A stretch of 64,000 bases of DNA from NCBI GenBank assembly GCA_013420905.1, contig JAAXNY010000006.1, forward strand, positions 3,348,001-3,412,000, read 5' to 3'. The translations under genes were made by a program, and so were the position numbers. Shown here one piece after another: positions 23,601 through 35,848 of this stretch (position 1 is its first letter; every line of letters begins with the position of its first letter). Source of the stretch: Collybia mongolica. Taxonomy: Eukaryota > Basidiomycota > Agaricomycetes > Agaricales > Clitocybaceae. The notes beneath the pieces were generated by a model that saw nothing but the letters and a program-made list of their open reading frames with translations, made no database searches and was not told the origin of the DNA.

Positions 23601-26018
23601 CTAATCATCTCGGTTTCTTTCTATCAAGCCCCGCCGCTCATCCTCCCTCGGGTGAGTCTCCCCCGATAAGCGCCGCTTTTTGTTATTTGCGTCTTCTTCA
23701 TCACTTCCAGCATCTTCATCTCCAATCTCAAATACGACATTATTGTCTCGGAGTGCCTCATGGCCGCCAGGTCGCCCGCCCACAAGTGTTGCGTCGTCGT
23801 CATCATCCCTTGCTCGTGTCCGGTGGTTGAGGGCTTCCAAATCGTAGTCTTCAGCGTCCTCTTCGTCTTGAGCGATCTCATCTGACATCGCTAATGTGGA
23901 TAGCATAGTAGTGTTAGTACAATTTGTTGACCCGGACGGAAAAGAACATATCTTCGATTGTTGGCGGAAGGCCTCCAGAGGAAGGCGATAGAGACGAAAG
24001 CAACCAGATAGAGTAATGCAAGCCAACCGTCTAGTAACCACCATCGGACTCGCCAAGATTTTGCTGCGTAGTCTAGAGGGGTTGGTATGAGTGAACAGGA
24101 TATTCGGAGAGAAACAATGGGTACCTTCAGCAAGACGACCAGAGAAGGACATGGAAGAAACGACGAAAAAAATAGCTATTATGAATATGGAAGCCAGTAA
24201 GATGTAATATAATCGTTCAAACATCCTCAATTTGTATCGTTGTTTCCGGGCGCGAAGTTGAGAAATAGTTGCTAATGAGAATGATACTGTTAGGCTTGAT
24301 CAATGAGGCACAACGCCAGGCTGACCGTTCAAGGAGTACATAATCCACAGGAGAAACCCGCTGAGTGTGAAGGCAAGTGGAATCACAAACATGAGTAGCA
24401 CAAGTGCTGACGTTTTCTCGAGTTGTAGTTCCACAATACCAACTCCGTATAAAACTAGGGAATGATAAGCCAGTGTAGTGACTAGGGGGCACATTCAAGG
24501 AATTGTGGAAACTCACTTCCGAAGATAAAGTGGCCACCGGTCAGGATTTGACACTTGATCATTGTGCGACCTAGGGACTCGCGGACAACGCTCAGACCCA
24601 AAGCAACCACTAGCAACATAAAGAATGACATGGAATTCCGGGCGGCATCGAGAATTGAAACTATCGGATGGCGCACAATGAGTTTGGCATTAATGCCTTG
24701 CGGTAGTCAGTCGGTTGCTCACCGACGATAAGAAAAACCGTAGACACGGTGCTTCTGCCGTGTGCATTGAGGTATCGGTAGTATGCTATTCTTTGATTAA
24801 TACGAATATTGGCGATAAGGTGAGAAAACTCACCCCAACTACCGACCATCTCAATTACCAACAAGCCCACGAGACTCGATAGATAGTACTGGTGTCACAA
24901 AATTAGCCGCTACTGCCGAGGTGAAATTCATACATACCTGTATAGGTAATAATTCATGAATGTGTTGATAGCATAACCATCCCCAAGCCACAGCAAATGC
25001 GGTGTATATAATAGACATCGCAAAATAAAACTGGGAATTAATGAGGCCCATTAACTTCAAAGGAACAAACTGGAGACTCACATTAACTTTAGGATAGTCC
25101 GTTGCTGCCAGTTTTCCCTCGAACGTGTTTTTGAACAGGACATTTCCTGTGTACGTTGGGTGGAAGGGTACATCCGTTGGTGCGCGAGTGTTCAATGTCT
25201 GCACTGTAACAGGAACGAGGGCTGTGGAAGGCCAGTTTAACCAGAGCCAGGTAACATAGCATCAAGGTATAACTCACCGACACAATAATACCCTGTCTTT
25301 CTAACGGGATACTTGAGGGGCTCAGTGTAAGGGTAAAGACCGCCTGGGCCAAGGTCTTTCGCCTGACGCGCCATGTGTGTATGTGATAGTTGGGGCGTGA
25401 TTGCTCGCCGCCAAGGCGAAGTATAATTGCTCGGGGGCGGTGTCGGGTTTCCATCGGGGTTATTCCAGAATCCGCTAGCGGAAAGCGAGGATTCGCTAGT
25501 GGAGGTTTTGTTTGCGGGAAGCTGCAGTAACGCCGACCAGAAACTCGTGTCTTCTATGGACTTTCCCTGCGGTAGGTCGATGATGAATCGCCCGAGCTGT
25601 TCCGGTGTGCAGACCCCATCCGAGACTGCACGCGCTGTACATACGTATGTTTTCTGCTAGGAGACCGGTTATCCCTGGGTTGGCAAATAACGAAATAGGG
25701 CGGTGCTCACTGGCAGGTAGTCGTCGTCAGGATCTGTTACCTTCCCCAGGTACCCGGCGTCTGCCCACTCGTATATCACCGCCGCGAGTTGCCCTTGGGA
25801 GGTCGAATCAAAACTGACTTTGTGCGGGCATATCAGATAATAAGTCTCCGGGTGCGACTACTTCATATACCGTTTATGTACGTGGCCTGATTGGCCCACA
25901 TTCCACTACATATCTGGCGTGAATAATCTGGCATATGTAGTACGAAATTGATTAGCACAACAAAGTCAAATATATATAGCGAGATGCAGCGGACCAGTGT
26001 CGACAACCGGGACCTCAT
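23601..26018 (-). CDS. Ptm1/TMEM87-type seven-TM Golgi protein (GOST family)
   Basis: This belongs to the Lung_7-TM_R family of Golgi seven-helix proteins, yeast Ptm1 and animal TMEM87/GPR107, linked to endosome-Golgi transport. Twelve exons close in phase: 26018-25871, 25817-25741, 25653-25278, 25221-25082, 25030-24938, 24888-24834, 24785-24723, 24660-24517, 24454-24326, 24286-24125, 24072-23932 and 23890-23601; the product is 605 residues. The ATG at 26018 gives a hydrophobic leader, then a lumenal domain (ICSGMWANQATYIN, VIYEWADAGYLGK, GYYCVGALVPVTVQ), seven hydrophobic spans from FYFAMSIIYTAFAVAWGWL to WLALLYLVAFVSIAFLW, and a cytosolic tail with MSDEIAQDEEDAED, a run of Asp and basic residues. 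The donor before the last exon (GTCAAC) is weak. The divergent partner is SNX4. Confidence 0.88.
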
Positions 26019-26073
26019 ATGCCCATGAAGAAAGAGTGAACAGGCTGCTGGATATTACAGCGAGTTTCAGAAA

Positions 26074-26265
26074 ATGGCTGGCGACCATGGCGGCCATGAC
26101 AAGCCTATTGCTTTACAGATGTTTGCACCGGAAGCCCTTGGGTCCAATGCACGTTATGTAATCCGGGAATGCATGCCGAGTGTTTCTACCGCTACTCTGA
26201 CGCTGCGCACGGCGCCAAACGCTCCCACAACACCTCCACTTTTGACACCCAACCATGCTCGGTGA
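26074..26265 (+). promoter_or_regulatory. Overlapping upstream ORF before SNX4
   Basis: A 63-codon ATG frame (26074-26265) begins upstream of SNX4 and ends 8 nt past the A of its ATG (26255), in a different frame. If the transcript starts upstream of 26074, ribosomes using this ATG would bypass the SNX4 start, a layout that lowers translation. Whether it is transcribed is unknown, and it has no protein-like features. Confidence 0.3.
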
Positions 26266-28107
26266 CGACGAGGACGTATTTGACAGTGTGACATGGGAGA
26301 CGCCTGCTGAGCCCACCTACGGCTTTGAGGAGGTTGCGCCGACTGGGCCTGGGTTCAGACAAAGCACTGTAGCCGAGAGCGAGGGGCCACACGATCCCAA
26401 GTGGGAGGGCTATCTTATCACATCAGTCAAGGACCCAGTGAAGGAGTTGGCGGAGACAAAGGACGCCTATGTATCGTATCTTGTACAGGCCAAGGTACGT
26501 ATTTCGCAGTCGAGGCTGCACTCTGCTGTCGTCACTAAGTTACTGCCCAAGACAAATCTATCCATATTCTCTACCCCTACCCCATCGTCCCGACGGCGCT
26601 TTCAAGACTTTGTATTCTTGAGGGAGAATCTTGTCCGCGATTTTCCTGCATGTGTAGTTCCCGCTTTGCCGGACAAACACCGACTAGGTGCGTCCTGTTA
26701 ACTTGACACAGTATGCACCAAACGCGTTTACTCATTCGCAACAGAGTACATAACCGGAGATAGGTTCAGCCCGGAGTTTATGGAGCGAAGGCGTCTCGAG
26801 TTCGTCACGATGGGTGTTCCAACCCATTAAGCATCGATTGACACCCTCCCAGTCTCCACAGGTTCCTGCAACGAGTATCCCGCCACCCCACACTCCAGAG
26901 AAGCACCCTCGTGCGCGCCTTTTTTGAGTCTACAGAATGGGTGCGGTCTCTGCGAGCTGGTTTTTGTTATAAATACTTAAAAACAAATTCTCCTAGCACG
27001 TTCATATGCATCAGCACATCGCGCATCCGCCAGGGCCTGAGCCCTCGCCGGGGATCATCGACAACATCTCCGACACGCTCCTCAATGCCTTTGCGCGTGT
27101 TCGCAAGCCCGACGAGCGTTTCCTCGCAATGCGCGAGCACGTGGACAAGTTTGAGGAGGGCCTCGTCGTCTCGGAGCGGTTGTACAACCGTGTCCGCAGC
27201 CGAACAAGCGGTGAGTCTCATCCCCCCGTGCGCCCCCGCGTCGTTCCGGTCGAGTGTCTGAGGCTAAAAGAGACGGCAACCCGGAATCCGGTGAAGACCT
27301 TACGGCGGATTACCACGATCTTGCTGTCGCCGTCCAGGGTCTAGGATTTCTGGAATCAGGTATTACCGATCCCCTCAACCACTTTTCAAACACGCTATTG
27401 GAGTTTTCCGCCCTTTTGCGGCACACGGTGTGTCAATCGCGACTTTAATGCGGAAGTGTTGTGGTGCTTAAACATGGTACGTTAGGCACAAACGACTACC
27501 GATCCGCTACTCGTCCATCTACACTCCCTCCTGACGTACTCGCATGCGAACCGGGCTGTCCTGAAACTGCGAGACCAGAAACAGCTGGACTTTGAGGAGC
27601 TTTCGGACTACCTGTCGGGGGTGACGGCGGAGCGCGACAGGCTTGCAGCTGTGATTAGCGGACATGCTGGTAGCACGGGCCTAGGCTTGAGTGCCTACCT
27701 GAAAGACCGCGTGGACGCGATACGGGGTGCAGATGATGATAGAAGCCGGGTGGAGAAGATGCGAAAGTTGGACATCAAAATCAAAGAGGTGTGTGCATTT
27801 TAGAACATGATATGAATTTGCAGATCCTTACACAAAGGATAGCTACAAGACGCGGTCACAACAGCACACGAAACATCGGATGCTTTCAGCGACGAGACAT
27901 TGCGTGAACAAGCCATCTTCCAATACGCAAAAGAGGCAGAGATGAAGGAGATGCTGTCGAATTTGGCAGATGGGCAGATCGAGTTTTACAAAGCGGTGTG
28001 TAAATCATCAACTCCTAGAAGACGGGTAACTTATCCAGCGAGGATAGGCAATGGAGGAGTGGGAGCGGATCATACCCGTTATTCAACGTATACGTGTGGA
28101 CATTTAA
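26255..28107 (+). CDS. SNX4: Sorting nexin SNX4 / Atg24
   Basis: SNX4 is a PX-BAR protein that binds PtdIns3P on endosomes and works in recycling of SNAREs and in selective autophagy. Nine exons close in phase (26255-26494, 26552-26687, 26745-26799, 26862-26940, 26997-27210, 27255-27427, 27486-27788, 27843-27995, 28048-28107), giving 470 residues. The PX domain begins WEGYLITSVKDPVKEL and continues with the phosphoinositide pocket SRRRFQDFVFLRENLVRDF and PALPDKHRLEYITGDRF. The BAR region includes PDERFLAMREHVDKFEEGL, LGFLESGITDPLNHFSN, and a long C-terminal helix ending EEWERIIPVIQRIRVDI. The start is the first ATG in frame with the acidic leader MLGDDEDVFD. The acceptor at 27254 was chosen because it alone keeps phase. 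Confidence 0.9.
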
Positions 28108-28272
28108 GTTGTTCGATTCTGCATATTTTTGCTTTCTTTCTGTTTCACTCTGCATATTTGTAATTTATCCACGCTATTCTTGCACAACTTTAAACATTGG
28201 GGGTCGAATTGACGTTATGTGGCAGGTTTCGCCGTGGCAGCTTCTTTCTTTTTCTTTGCGAGGAATGCCTTT

Positions 28273-29289
28273 TCACGTTGTAGTTTGATGGGATATTCTT
28301 GAACAGCCAAGGAGAGCTTGGGGAGAGTTGAAGATGTGCAAAGAGGTGGTGGAGTTGAGGCTCACATTTATGATGCCAGTGTTTACTGCGCGGACCATGA
28401 GAAGCTCGGCGTCGTCCTCAGCGCCAGGGGTGGTGTCTTGAACATTTGCAGGTATCCAAGGGGGAGGATTCTGGAATGACTTGTGTCAGAATGATAGACC
28501 CTGTGGGCAGATGAGGAGACATGTGCACCTGGCCTGGACGTGCGGTTGGGGCGGCGTTGCCCTTGAGCTCGAGAACGATGGCAAAGGAGACGTCGTCTGA
28601 GAGAGATGGGTTGGGCGGGGTCATGATGGACCTGAAATAGACATACCAGCGGTAGTGTGCAGCATCGCCAGCTGTGATTCGACCATGTTGAGCTTGACGA
28701 GAAAGGAGCGGAAGTATTGGGCAAGGGCTCCAGACGACATGGCATCCTCGACGCTGGGGATGGTAAGGTGTGGGTAGGTGAGTGGGAGGAAGAAGGGTGG
28801 TGGTGGCTCACCCTGTTTCCTTGTTGAAGGACTCGACTGCGATCATGTTTTCGACGGAGAAGATGAACCTCTCCAACGGGAGCTGGTCGTTGTCCTTGAT
28901 GACGACGACGACTTTGTCCACATTTCCCTATGGATGATGTTCGATAGAGACGACTATCAGAGGGGCGGGACTGACGAGGATGAGCTCCTCGGCGATGGCC
29001 TTGACGGCGCCGGATATGTAATCGTTGAGAGCGGGATGGCGGGACTGGAATACGGGAGTGTCGTATTTCTTGCGACGGACGAAGAGGTCTGGAGGGTATA
29101 CTTGTCGGACGTAGAGGATGGTGTGGATGGCGACCTCGACTGGGGGGGAGTAAGGGTTGTGTGGTGGGCGAGATGTATGATACGCACTAAACTCGGAGAT
29201 GCCACGAACGGTTTCTTATTTGTTGAGTGGTATGCGTGGAGAGAGCGAGAGAACGGTCACTCACGGGCGAAAGTAAGGGGGGTCGCCAT
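28273..29289 (-). CDS. REV7: REV7 / MAD2B HORMA-domain protein
   Basis: REV7 is the HORMA adaptor of DNA polymerase zeta and acts in translesion synthesis. Seven exons close in phase: 29289-29265, 29214-29188, 29139-28976, 28927-28812, 28753-28647, 28596-28529 and 28470-28273; the product is 234 residues, close to family length. Diagnostic stretches are EVAIHTILYVRQVYPPDLF, RRKKYDTPVFQSRHPALN, KVVVVIKDNDQLPLERFIF, ENMIAVESFNKETG and DDVSFAIVLELKG, ending with a safety-belt-like PPPWIPANVQDTTPGAED. The first two exons are tiny (25 and 27 nt), chosen because they restore the N-terminal helix RGISEF in phase. The gene shares a 150-bp promoter region with the ADCK2-like kinase and converges on SNX4 (165 bp apart). 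Confidence 0.9.
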
Positions 29290-29439
29290 AAAGAGAGCCG
29301 TGACGTCACGGGGGGTTGTGAGCGAGATAAGGGGTGACTGAGGGGCTGTGACGTCACGGGGGGTAAGGGGTGACTGAAGGGCTGTGACGTCACGGGGGTT
29401 TGAATAAGTTACTGCAGGATTCGTTGGGCCAGTGGGGGG
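29290..29439. promoter_or_regulatory. Bidirectional promoter with three CRE (ATF/CREB) sites
   Basis: The perfect palindrome TGACGTCA occurs at 29301-29308, 29349-29356 and 29385-29392, each within the 10-bp palindrome GTGACGTCAC followed by a run of G. The intervening unit (AAGGGGTGACTG) also repeats, so the three sites sit in imperfect direct repeats of about 36-48 bp. This is the consensus site of bZIP factors of the ATF/CREB class (Atf1/Pcr1 in fission yeast). The region lies between the start codons of REV7 and the ADCK2-like gene, so either or both may be controlled. Confidence 0.65.
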
Positions 29440-31724
29440 ATGGCTTCTGCATGTGTGCGTCGGACTCGGCACGCTGTCTTCCCTCTCTTCTTCACTCCTT
29501 CCCCCATTCTTCGCTTTTCTCTCCCAAGAAGGGCTCTCTGGCTTATCCCCATCGCCGGCGGTCTCACTCTCTGCCTCGCACCACCACCAAAATCCCTCTT
29601 TCCCTCCGTTTTCTCCTCTCCAACTCTCATTCCATGTCCATCTCCTACCCCCCTCTCCCTCACTCCCACAATATTCTCTCCCTCAGAGTCTGACCGCAAC
29701 ATACTCAACCGGATATTAGCCTTGCTTCGCGATCGCATATGGGAACCCATCCTCACAGCCAAACGCTTCATCTATCTCTTCGCCCTCTTCATGCCTGTCA
29801 TTCTCTCTAGTCCCATGCTCCTCATCGGCAAGCCAGAAAAAAGTCATGGCGGCGATAGGTGGGGTGCAGTATGGTGGTACGGCCTTTTGGTCACCAAAAT
29901 GCAAGCTGCCGGTCCCACTTTCATAAAGGTGCGCTCGACCCTCGCCTCTTTTTCTCTCTCTCTCTCTATATATATCCCCCTGATATATTCAACGCCCCCT
30001 CCAGTTGGCACAGTGGGCCGCATCTCGGGCAGACCTCTTTCCGTCCTTGCTCTGTGAGCGCCTCGGTTCCTTGCACTCTCAAGGAAAACCCCATTCTCTT
30101 CAACACACCAAGGCCGTCATCGAGAGAGTATTCCAACGGCCGTTCGACGATGTCTTTGAACAGTTTGATGAATCTCCCATCGGAACAGGTGCCATTGCAC
30201 AAGTACGTTCTCTTCCCTGCTACAAAACACCCATTCTCTCATAAAATCCGCTAGGTGTACCGGGCGACTTTGAACCAAAATCTAATACCGCCCTCATATC
30301 TCGGTCCCCGCCGTTCCAGAAAATCTACCGCAGCCGCCATCGGCCCTGCTATCCTCCAAGATCCCCCTCCCTCTGTCCCCACTGCCTCTGTAGCTATAAA
30401 GATTCTCCATCCCCGTGTATCAAAAACAATCTCCCGCGACCTCGCCATCATGTCTTTCTTTGCCCATTTCATATCCATCTTCCCAGGCATGCAGTGGCTG
30501 TCTTTGCCCGAGGAGGTGGACGTTTTTGGGACAATGATGTTCCAACAGCTGGACCTCCGCAACGAAGCCGAGAATCTCCTGGCATTTGAACACAATTTTG
30601 CACACAGGAAGGTTCCCGTGACTTTCCCTAGACCCTTGAAGGTCTGGTCCACCCATGATCTGTTGGTCGAGGAGTTTGAGAATGCTCTCCCTCTGGAAGC
30701 CTTTCTCAAGAACGGAGGAGGGCCGTTCGACGACCAGGTTGCTACCGTCGGCCTCGACGCTTTTCTTGTGAGTATCCTTTTTTTCTCCCTCTTCAACAAA
30801 CCCATGCTTACCGTCACCCAGAACATGCTTCTCCTCGATAACTTTGTTCACTCTGACCTGCACCCCGGAAATATCTTGATCAAATTCAGCAAACCCCCCT
30901 CTACAAAACTCCTTCTCCAGAACCTGTTCAACACCATCTTCCACACCCATGCACCCGCCAGCTCCGACGACGTCCCCCTCCCCGCGGCAGACTACTCCGA
31001 ATCTGACGCAATCGTCGCACGCCTGCGCACGCTCATCCGATCCCCAGTCGCCTGGCGCTCCGAGCTCACCGCTTTGCATGAAGAGGGGTATGTCCCTGAG
31101 ATCGTCTTCATCGACGCCGGGCTCGTGACGACGCTCGACGCGACGAACCGGAGAAATTTCCTCGACCTCTTCCGCGCGGTCGCCGAGTTTGACGGGTACC
31201 GGACGGGTCAGCTCATGATCGAGCGCTCGCGGTTCCCCGAGCTCGCCATCGACACGGAGACGTTTGCCCTGAAAATGCAGCACCTCGTGCTGAGCGTGAA
31301 GCGCAAGACGTTCTCGCTCGGACAGATCAAGATCTCGGACCTGCTCACAGAGGTGTTGCGCGCAGTGCGGGTGCACCATGTAAAGATGGAGGGGGATTTC
31401 ATCAACACCGTCATCTCGATCTTGCTGCTGGAGGGGATTGGGAGACAGCTCGACCCCGGGCTGGACCTGTTTGCGAGTGCTCTGCCGATACTGAGGCAGC
31501 TAGGCGGGCAGATGGCGACACGGGAGTCGATGACGAAGAATTTGCCGTCCAGCAATTTAGGCGCGTTGTTGAAGGTATGGGTTTGGGTCGAGGCGCGCTC
31601 GTTCATCTCGTCGGCGGTGGTCAATGCGGATGATTTGATCAAGTATGACTGGTATGTCCCCCCCCGCCCGGCTTTTACTTGTGTGTAACTCAACATTGGA
31701 CATAGGCTCTGCCCCAGTATATGA
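29440..31724 (+). CDS. ABC1/UbiB-family mitochondrial kinase-like protein (ADCK2 / YPL109C type)
   Basis: ABC1/ADCK proteins are atypical kinases or ATPases of mitochondria linked to coenzyme Q distribution. Five exons close in phase (29440-29928, 30005-30202, 30255-30767, 30822-31651, 31706-31724), giving 682 residues. The N-terminus is Arg-rich without acids (MASACVRRTRHAV), fit for mitochondrial import, with hydrophobic spans near residues 35 and 115. Family marks are GPTFIK|LAQWAASRADLFP in place of the KxGQ motif, SPIGTGAIAQVYRATL, the ATP-lysine strand VAIKILHP, catalytic NFVHSDLHPGNILI, and metal-binding FIDAGLVTTL. Intron 3 (30768-30821) is 54 nt and free of stops, so retention would not break the frame, but splicing restores the conserved spacing. 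In several agaricomycete maps a YPL109C homologue lies near the HD locus, which fits. Confidence 0.9.
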
Positions 31725-32589
31725 ATTACGGGTGGTTCAGGGAAAGATGATAGAATTAGCACGGACTGTACACTACTAGAGCCTCGTTATATTGGTATTA
31801 GACGAACTAATATGTTCACACCCATATCCACTCAATGCACTTTAATGCAATATTTTACCATCACGGACACATTTTTGCAGTTCTTTATTAGTCGGTGTAT
31901 TGCAGATTTACCATGTTCTTGTTACGCTTGCGTGTCATGAACCTTCAGACAGGTAAGGTCCCTAGTCGCGTAAGATCAACAGCCCATATCTCGTACGGAA
32001 CCAACTTGTGCGGAAAGTAGATGACACGAAATGCAATTGTGCATTGCGAGCAGGTCATAGTCGCCTATCACACATGCGAGGCTGAACACTGAGGTGAAGG
32101 ATGCACACTGTGCCCTTGTTGAGTTCACCACTGGACGCATGGTCTGCAAGGAGATGCATTTGTGACGTCGAGGGGGTCACGAGGGACTTGTGATTCGAGA
32201 CTGCACTCCTACGGTACTTGCGGTTGATTGGAGCCTTTCCTTTCGTAAGGCTTCTCGTGGGCTGACCTTGCGCTGCTTGCTTATCGTGCTCTGTTGTGGA
32301 TCCAAGTCTGACCAAGACTGGGCTTCGTCTCAAAAGAAACCTAGGGTACCTGAACGAGGTCATGATGAAATTTTCAATAAAGAAATGTGGAGCCATGGGC
32401 TCCAAACGGTGAGGGGTAATGAAAGAGGGAATGATAAAGTCGAAAGAAGATTCTCCATGGAATGTTGACGTGTGTTAGCGCCGATTGCAATTCAGAATAT
32501 ATGGTACGTAACTGAAAAGAGATCACAACTTTCTTGCGATTGCTTCGTCCAACGCCCACCACCGCAGTTTTTACTGCTCCTGCGGTCGA
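31725..32589. other. Intergenic region, no supported gene
   Basis: This is 865 bp between the ADCK2-like gene and glycogenin. A 116-codon minus-strand frame (32405-32055) has a basic, mitochondrial-like N-terminus (FRYPRFLLRRSPVLVRLG) but no recognised domain. An overlapping plus-strand frame (32190-32468) looks no better. I do not call either. Confidence 0.4.
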
Positions 32590-35500
32590 ATGGCTGCTTC
32601 TTATGCCTTTGTAACCCTAGTTTCCTCGGATTCGTATTTACCGGGTGCTTTGGCTGTCGCTGGCGCTCTCAAGGACGTCCATCCTTCCCCACCGGTCCCA
32701 CCTGAAGTCCCATTTCAGACAGTCTGTCTCGTCACGCCCGAAACCGTCGATGTATCTACTATCAAGCTCCTAAGAGGGGCATTTGACATTGTTATTGGAG
32801 TGGAGGTTATCGGTCAGGAGGATGAGAAGGCTTTGAAGCTACTGGGTGAGTGCCTCTGAACTAATCCGCCGCTTTTCTTGGGCACAACAACGCGTCAACC
32901 GGGCGCTCCAACCAGGCCTTTTATTTACATTCATTGGAGATGCCTGGACAGGCACCCTCAAACCCGTTGCAGGGCGCGTTCACGTACAGAGTATAGTCGC
33001 AGACCCGGTGTGGGGCCTCGACCATACTCATCTTTCAACATAGGTTGAGGATTTAACCCTGGAACCAAGGAACTTACTCTTATTTCAGGTCGTCTTGACC
33101 TCAACACTGTCCTTACCAAGTTGCACATCTTTCGCCTCACCCAGTTCTCTAAAATTATCTTCCTTGATGCCGATGTCCTTCCCATACGGCCGCTCTCTCA
33201 CCTCTTCTCATTGCCTCACGAATTTTCCGCGTCACCGGATGTAGGTTGGCCTGATATCTTCAATTCGGGTGTTCTCGTGTTATCTCCTGGTGAGGAGAAA
33301 TTCACCCAGCTGACCGACTTGTTGGCCTCGAAAGGCTCGTGGGATGGAGGCGACCAGGGCATACTTAATGAATGGAGGGGTGGTGACTGGAATCGACTCA
33401 GCTTCACTTATAATACCACACCTACGGCCGCATATACGTCAGTTCTTCTACTGTATGCTATCATGACGAGATGCATGCTTAACCCCCTTGATCAGATATG
33501 CGCCTGCATACGAACGATTTGGTGCTCAGATATCCGCGATTCATTTTATTGGCCCAAACAAACCCTGGAATTCTTTATCATACCGAACACCTTTCTCTAA
33601 TCAATCAACCCCCGCTGATGACTCCCTTCAGCAAGCCTACGACTACAATTCGCTCGTCGATCGGTGGTATGCTGTGTATGATAAGCATTATCGCTCCCAC
33701 ACCATTCTTCCACAACCAAAATTCGAGCCGAAGCGCTATGAATCAGCTTGGAATGACAACGGACCCAGCATGGCGCCTTCGACGTCCGCGTCGAATGGAA
33801 GCACACTGAGCTTGGACGATCTCAGAAGGTTGGCAATCGAAGGTATGAATACGTCACGCCCGGTATCTGACGATAAGTCGGACGGTCGTGGTGAATACAA
33901 AAGCATGCCTCTCGACGGTCGTGTCGATCTAATGCGCATAAAGAAGCCCGATTTGGAGGATACAGGCCACCAGTCACAAAGAGGAAAAGGAAAAACCACT
34001 GAGATCAAAAAGGCAGAGATGCTTTTAGATTTTGACGAGTTGCCGCACACCCCTATGAAACGCCATCTTCCGTTGCAGAACGAGAGCTCTCCAAGGTGGC
34101 AGACCCTTCCCACTCCCGGTCCTCGTGAAGTGCCTCCTAGTCCTCGCCCGCCAATAATTGCTCTTCCTCCAACAACTCCAACCCCGCATCATTATTCACA
34201 TCAACATCCCCAGCCCTCAGGACATCAGCCCGGCCAAGAACAAAACTCCCCGACACCCACCCATGTTCATTTACCCCAAAATCATGAAGCACGACAGCAG
34301 CACGATCCCCAACAGCAACTCCACCCGCACCACAAATTTGAATTGCAGCCCCCGCCCGCTACCGAACCACAACCACAGGCTGAGTCCCAACCTCGACGAC
34401 AACATAGCGACGACGCTCGGCCTCAATCCCCACCAATGCTTATATGGAACCCTGCTATTGAACCCCCTCCAAACACCACTCCAACACCATCCGCTTTCCC
34501 GTCTGATACTTATTTTCCCAACATCTGGGACCAGAAGCCTTCAAAGCAACATGATCAAACTCATCAGGACGTTTCACCTATCCCAGACAGTGGGGGCTTT
34601 TTCCAGCCTCCGGCGCCCTCAGAAATCCCCGAGTCGTTGTTGCGTCAGGGTCACTACCGCAATGTTACCGGAGAAGACCAGCTAGGGTCCACTCCAAGCC
34701 CGGACCGTACAAAGGTCAAACACGTTTTCCCATGGGAAGAGAAACCGCGCCACCTCCCTGGACGCGTCTTCCCTGCTGCGGATTCCCCTACACCGTCCCT
34801 TTTCTTAAGCCCAGGAAGTCAGACTTCCACTTCAGAGGTTCCCACTACACCAGAGGCAAAGCCTACGCGTCCTGCAATACTGTCTCCATTGCATGGGTTG
34901 CCATCTTCTTTGACGTTCAAAAATGCTTGGGATACAGTGCCAAGTATTCAGAAATATGCATCCAGGCTTGTACGCCCACCACAGCCCCGTCCTTTGGCTC
35001 CCGCTTTCGACGACGATACCTGGAGAAAGGAAAGTGCCAAGAGTTGGGACGACAAAGAAGAGGCAAGCAGCCGGGATGGGGACGTTGAAGATGAGGGGGA
35101 GGACAGCCTTGATGAGGACGTGCCAAACGATAGCCTGATAGACGATGAAAGTGACAGAGAGTCAATCAAGTCGTTACAGAGACGTTCGCGACGTGGATCC
35201 TCTGTTTCAGCGACGCATACGATCATTCCCAAGGTAGGATATAAATCTTTTGGTGTTCAGACAGATGTTCGAGAGACACGGAGTCAAGGTGTTCAAGTCT
35301 CCGTAGAAATGGGAGCGGAAGAGAATAAAGAGGACATATCAACGTTGGAGAACAAAAAACAAAACGGGGCTCCTTTGAGTACCCTTGGTTCCCCTTCATC
35401 ATCAAAGACGCACCAAGTCAGTATTGTACCTGACCTCCCCATGGCCACTGCTGCCCCGTCTCCAGTTGCATTGGGTGCCAAACTTCGACCTCCGTCTACA

Positions 35501-35848
35501 GATGCCGTATCACCGTCCATCTCCCCCATCCCATCATTAATGTCTCCCCCGACTATCCATTTTTCTCGGGCTCCTGCCGATACTACCATCCAACCAAAGC
35601 CCCCTGTCCGACCCATCCATTCCCCACCCCTCGTTACGCGCCAGGCGTCGAACGATTCGTCGGTTGGTTCACCTGCATCATCTGCTGGACCCATGTCCCC
35701 GCCGGATGGGCAGCCCCTCGCCTCCCCCTTGAGGAAAGGTGGGCGCGTTTGGGATCCAGCCCGCGGTGTCGAATTGTTTAAACGCGGCTCTGAGGAGGTC
35801 CTCGCTCGCTTCCTGAAGATGGGATCCTGGGAAGATGAGAATCGTTAA
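32590..35848 (+). CDS. Glycogenin (GT8 glycosyltransferase)
   Basis: Glycogenin is the self-glucosylating primer of glycogen synthesis in the cytosol. Exons are 32590-32845, 33089-33437 and 33496-35848; the product is 985 residues. The GT8 domain occupies the first 260 or so residues: YAFVTLVSSDSYLPGALAVA, RLDLNTVLTKLHIFRLTQF, the metal-binding DxD in IIFLDADVLP, WPDIFNSGVLVL, GGDQGILNEW, and AIHFIGPNKPW. A very long Pro/Gln/Ser-rich, probably disordered linker follows, with a His-Gln-Pro-rich part near 34180-34400. The extreme C-terminus (WDPARGVELFKRGSEEVL) resembles the short motif by which glycogenin binds glycogen synthase. Intron 1 is unusually long for this locus (243 nt). A glycogenin gene near the HD locus is common in agaricomycetes. 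Confidence 0.92.

Noticed and set aside
28778..29341. 187-codon plus-strand frame rich in Asp and Gly
   Set aside because: It lies antisense to the REV7 exons, whose HORMA motifs are unmistakable.
30768..30821. Reading the ADCK2-like gene through this stretch as coding
   Set aside because: It is open and in phase, but it has GT-AG ends, intron-like composition and would insert 18 residues just before the catalytic HSDLHPGN motif.
30420..31379. 319-codon open frame on the minus strand inside the ADCK2-like gene
   Set aside because: It is the antisense shadow of GC-rich coding exons with conserved kinase motifs on the plus strand; its translation has no family features.
32055..32468. Small mitochondrial-like protein between the ADCK2-like and glycogenin genes
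   Set aside because: Overlapping frames on both strands, no recognised family, no clear splice structure.
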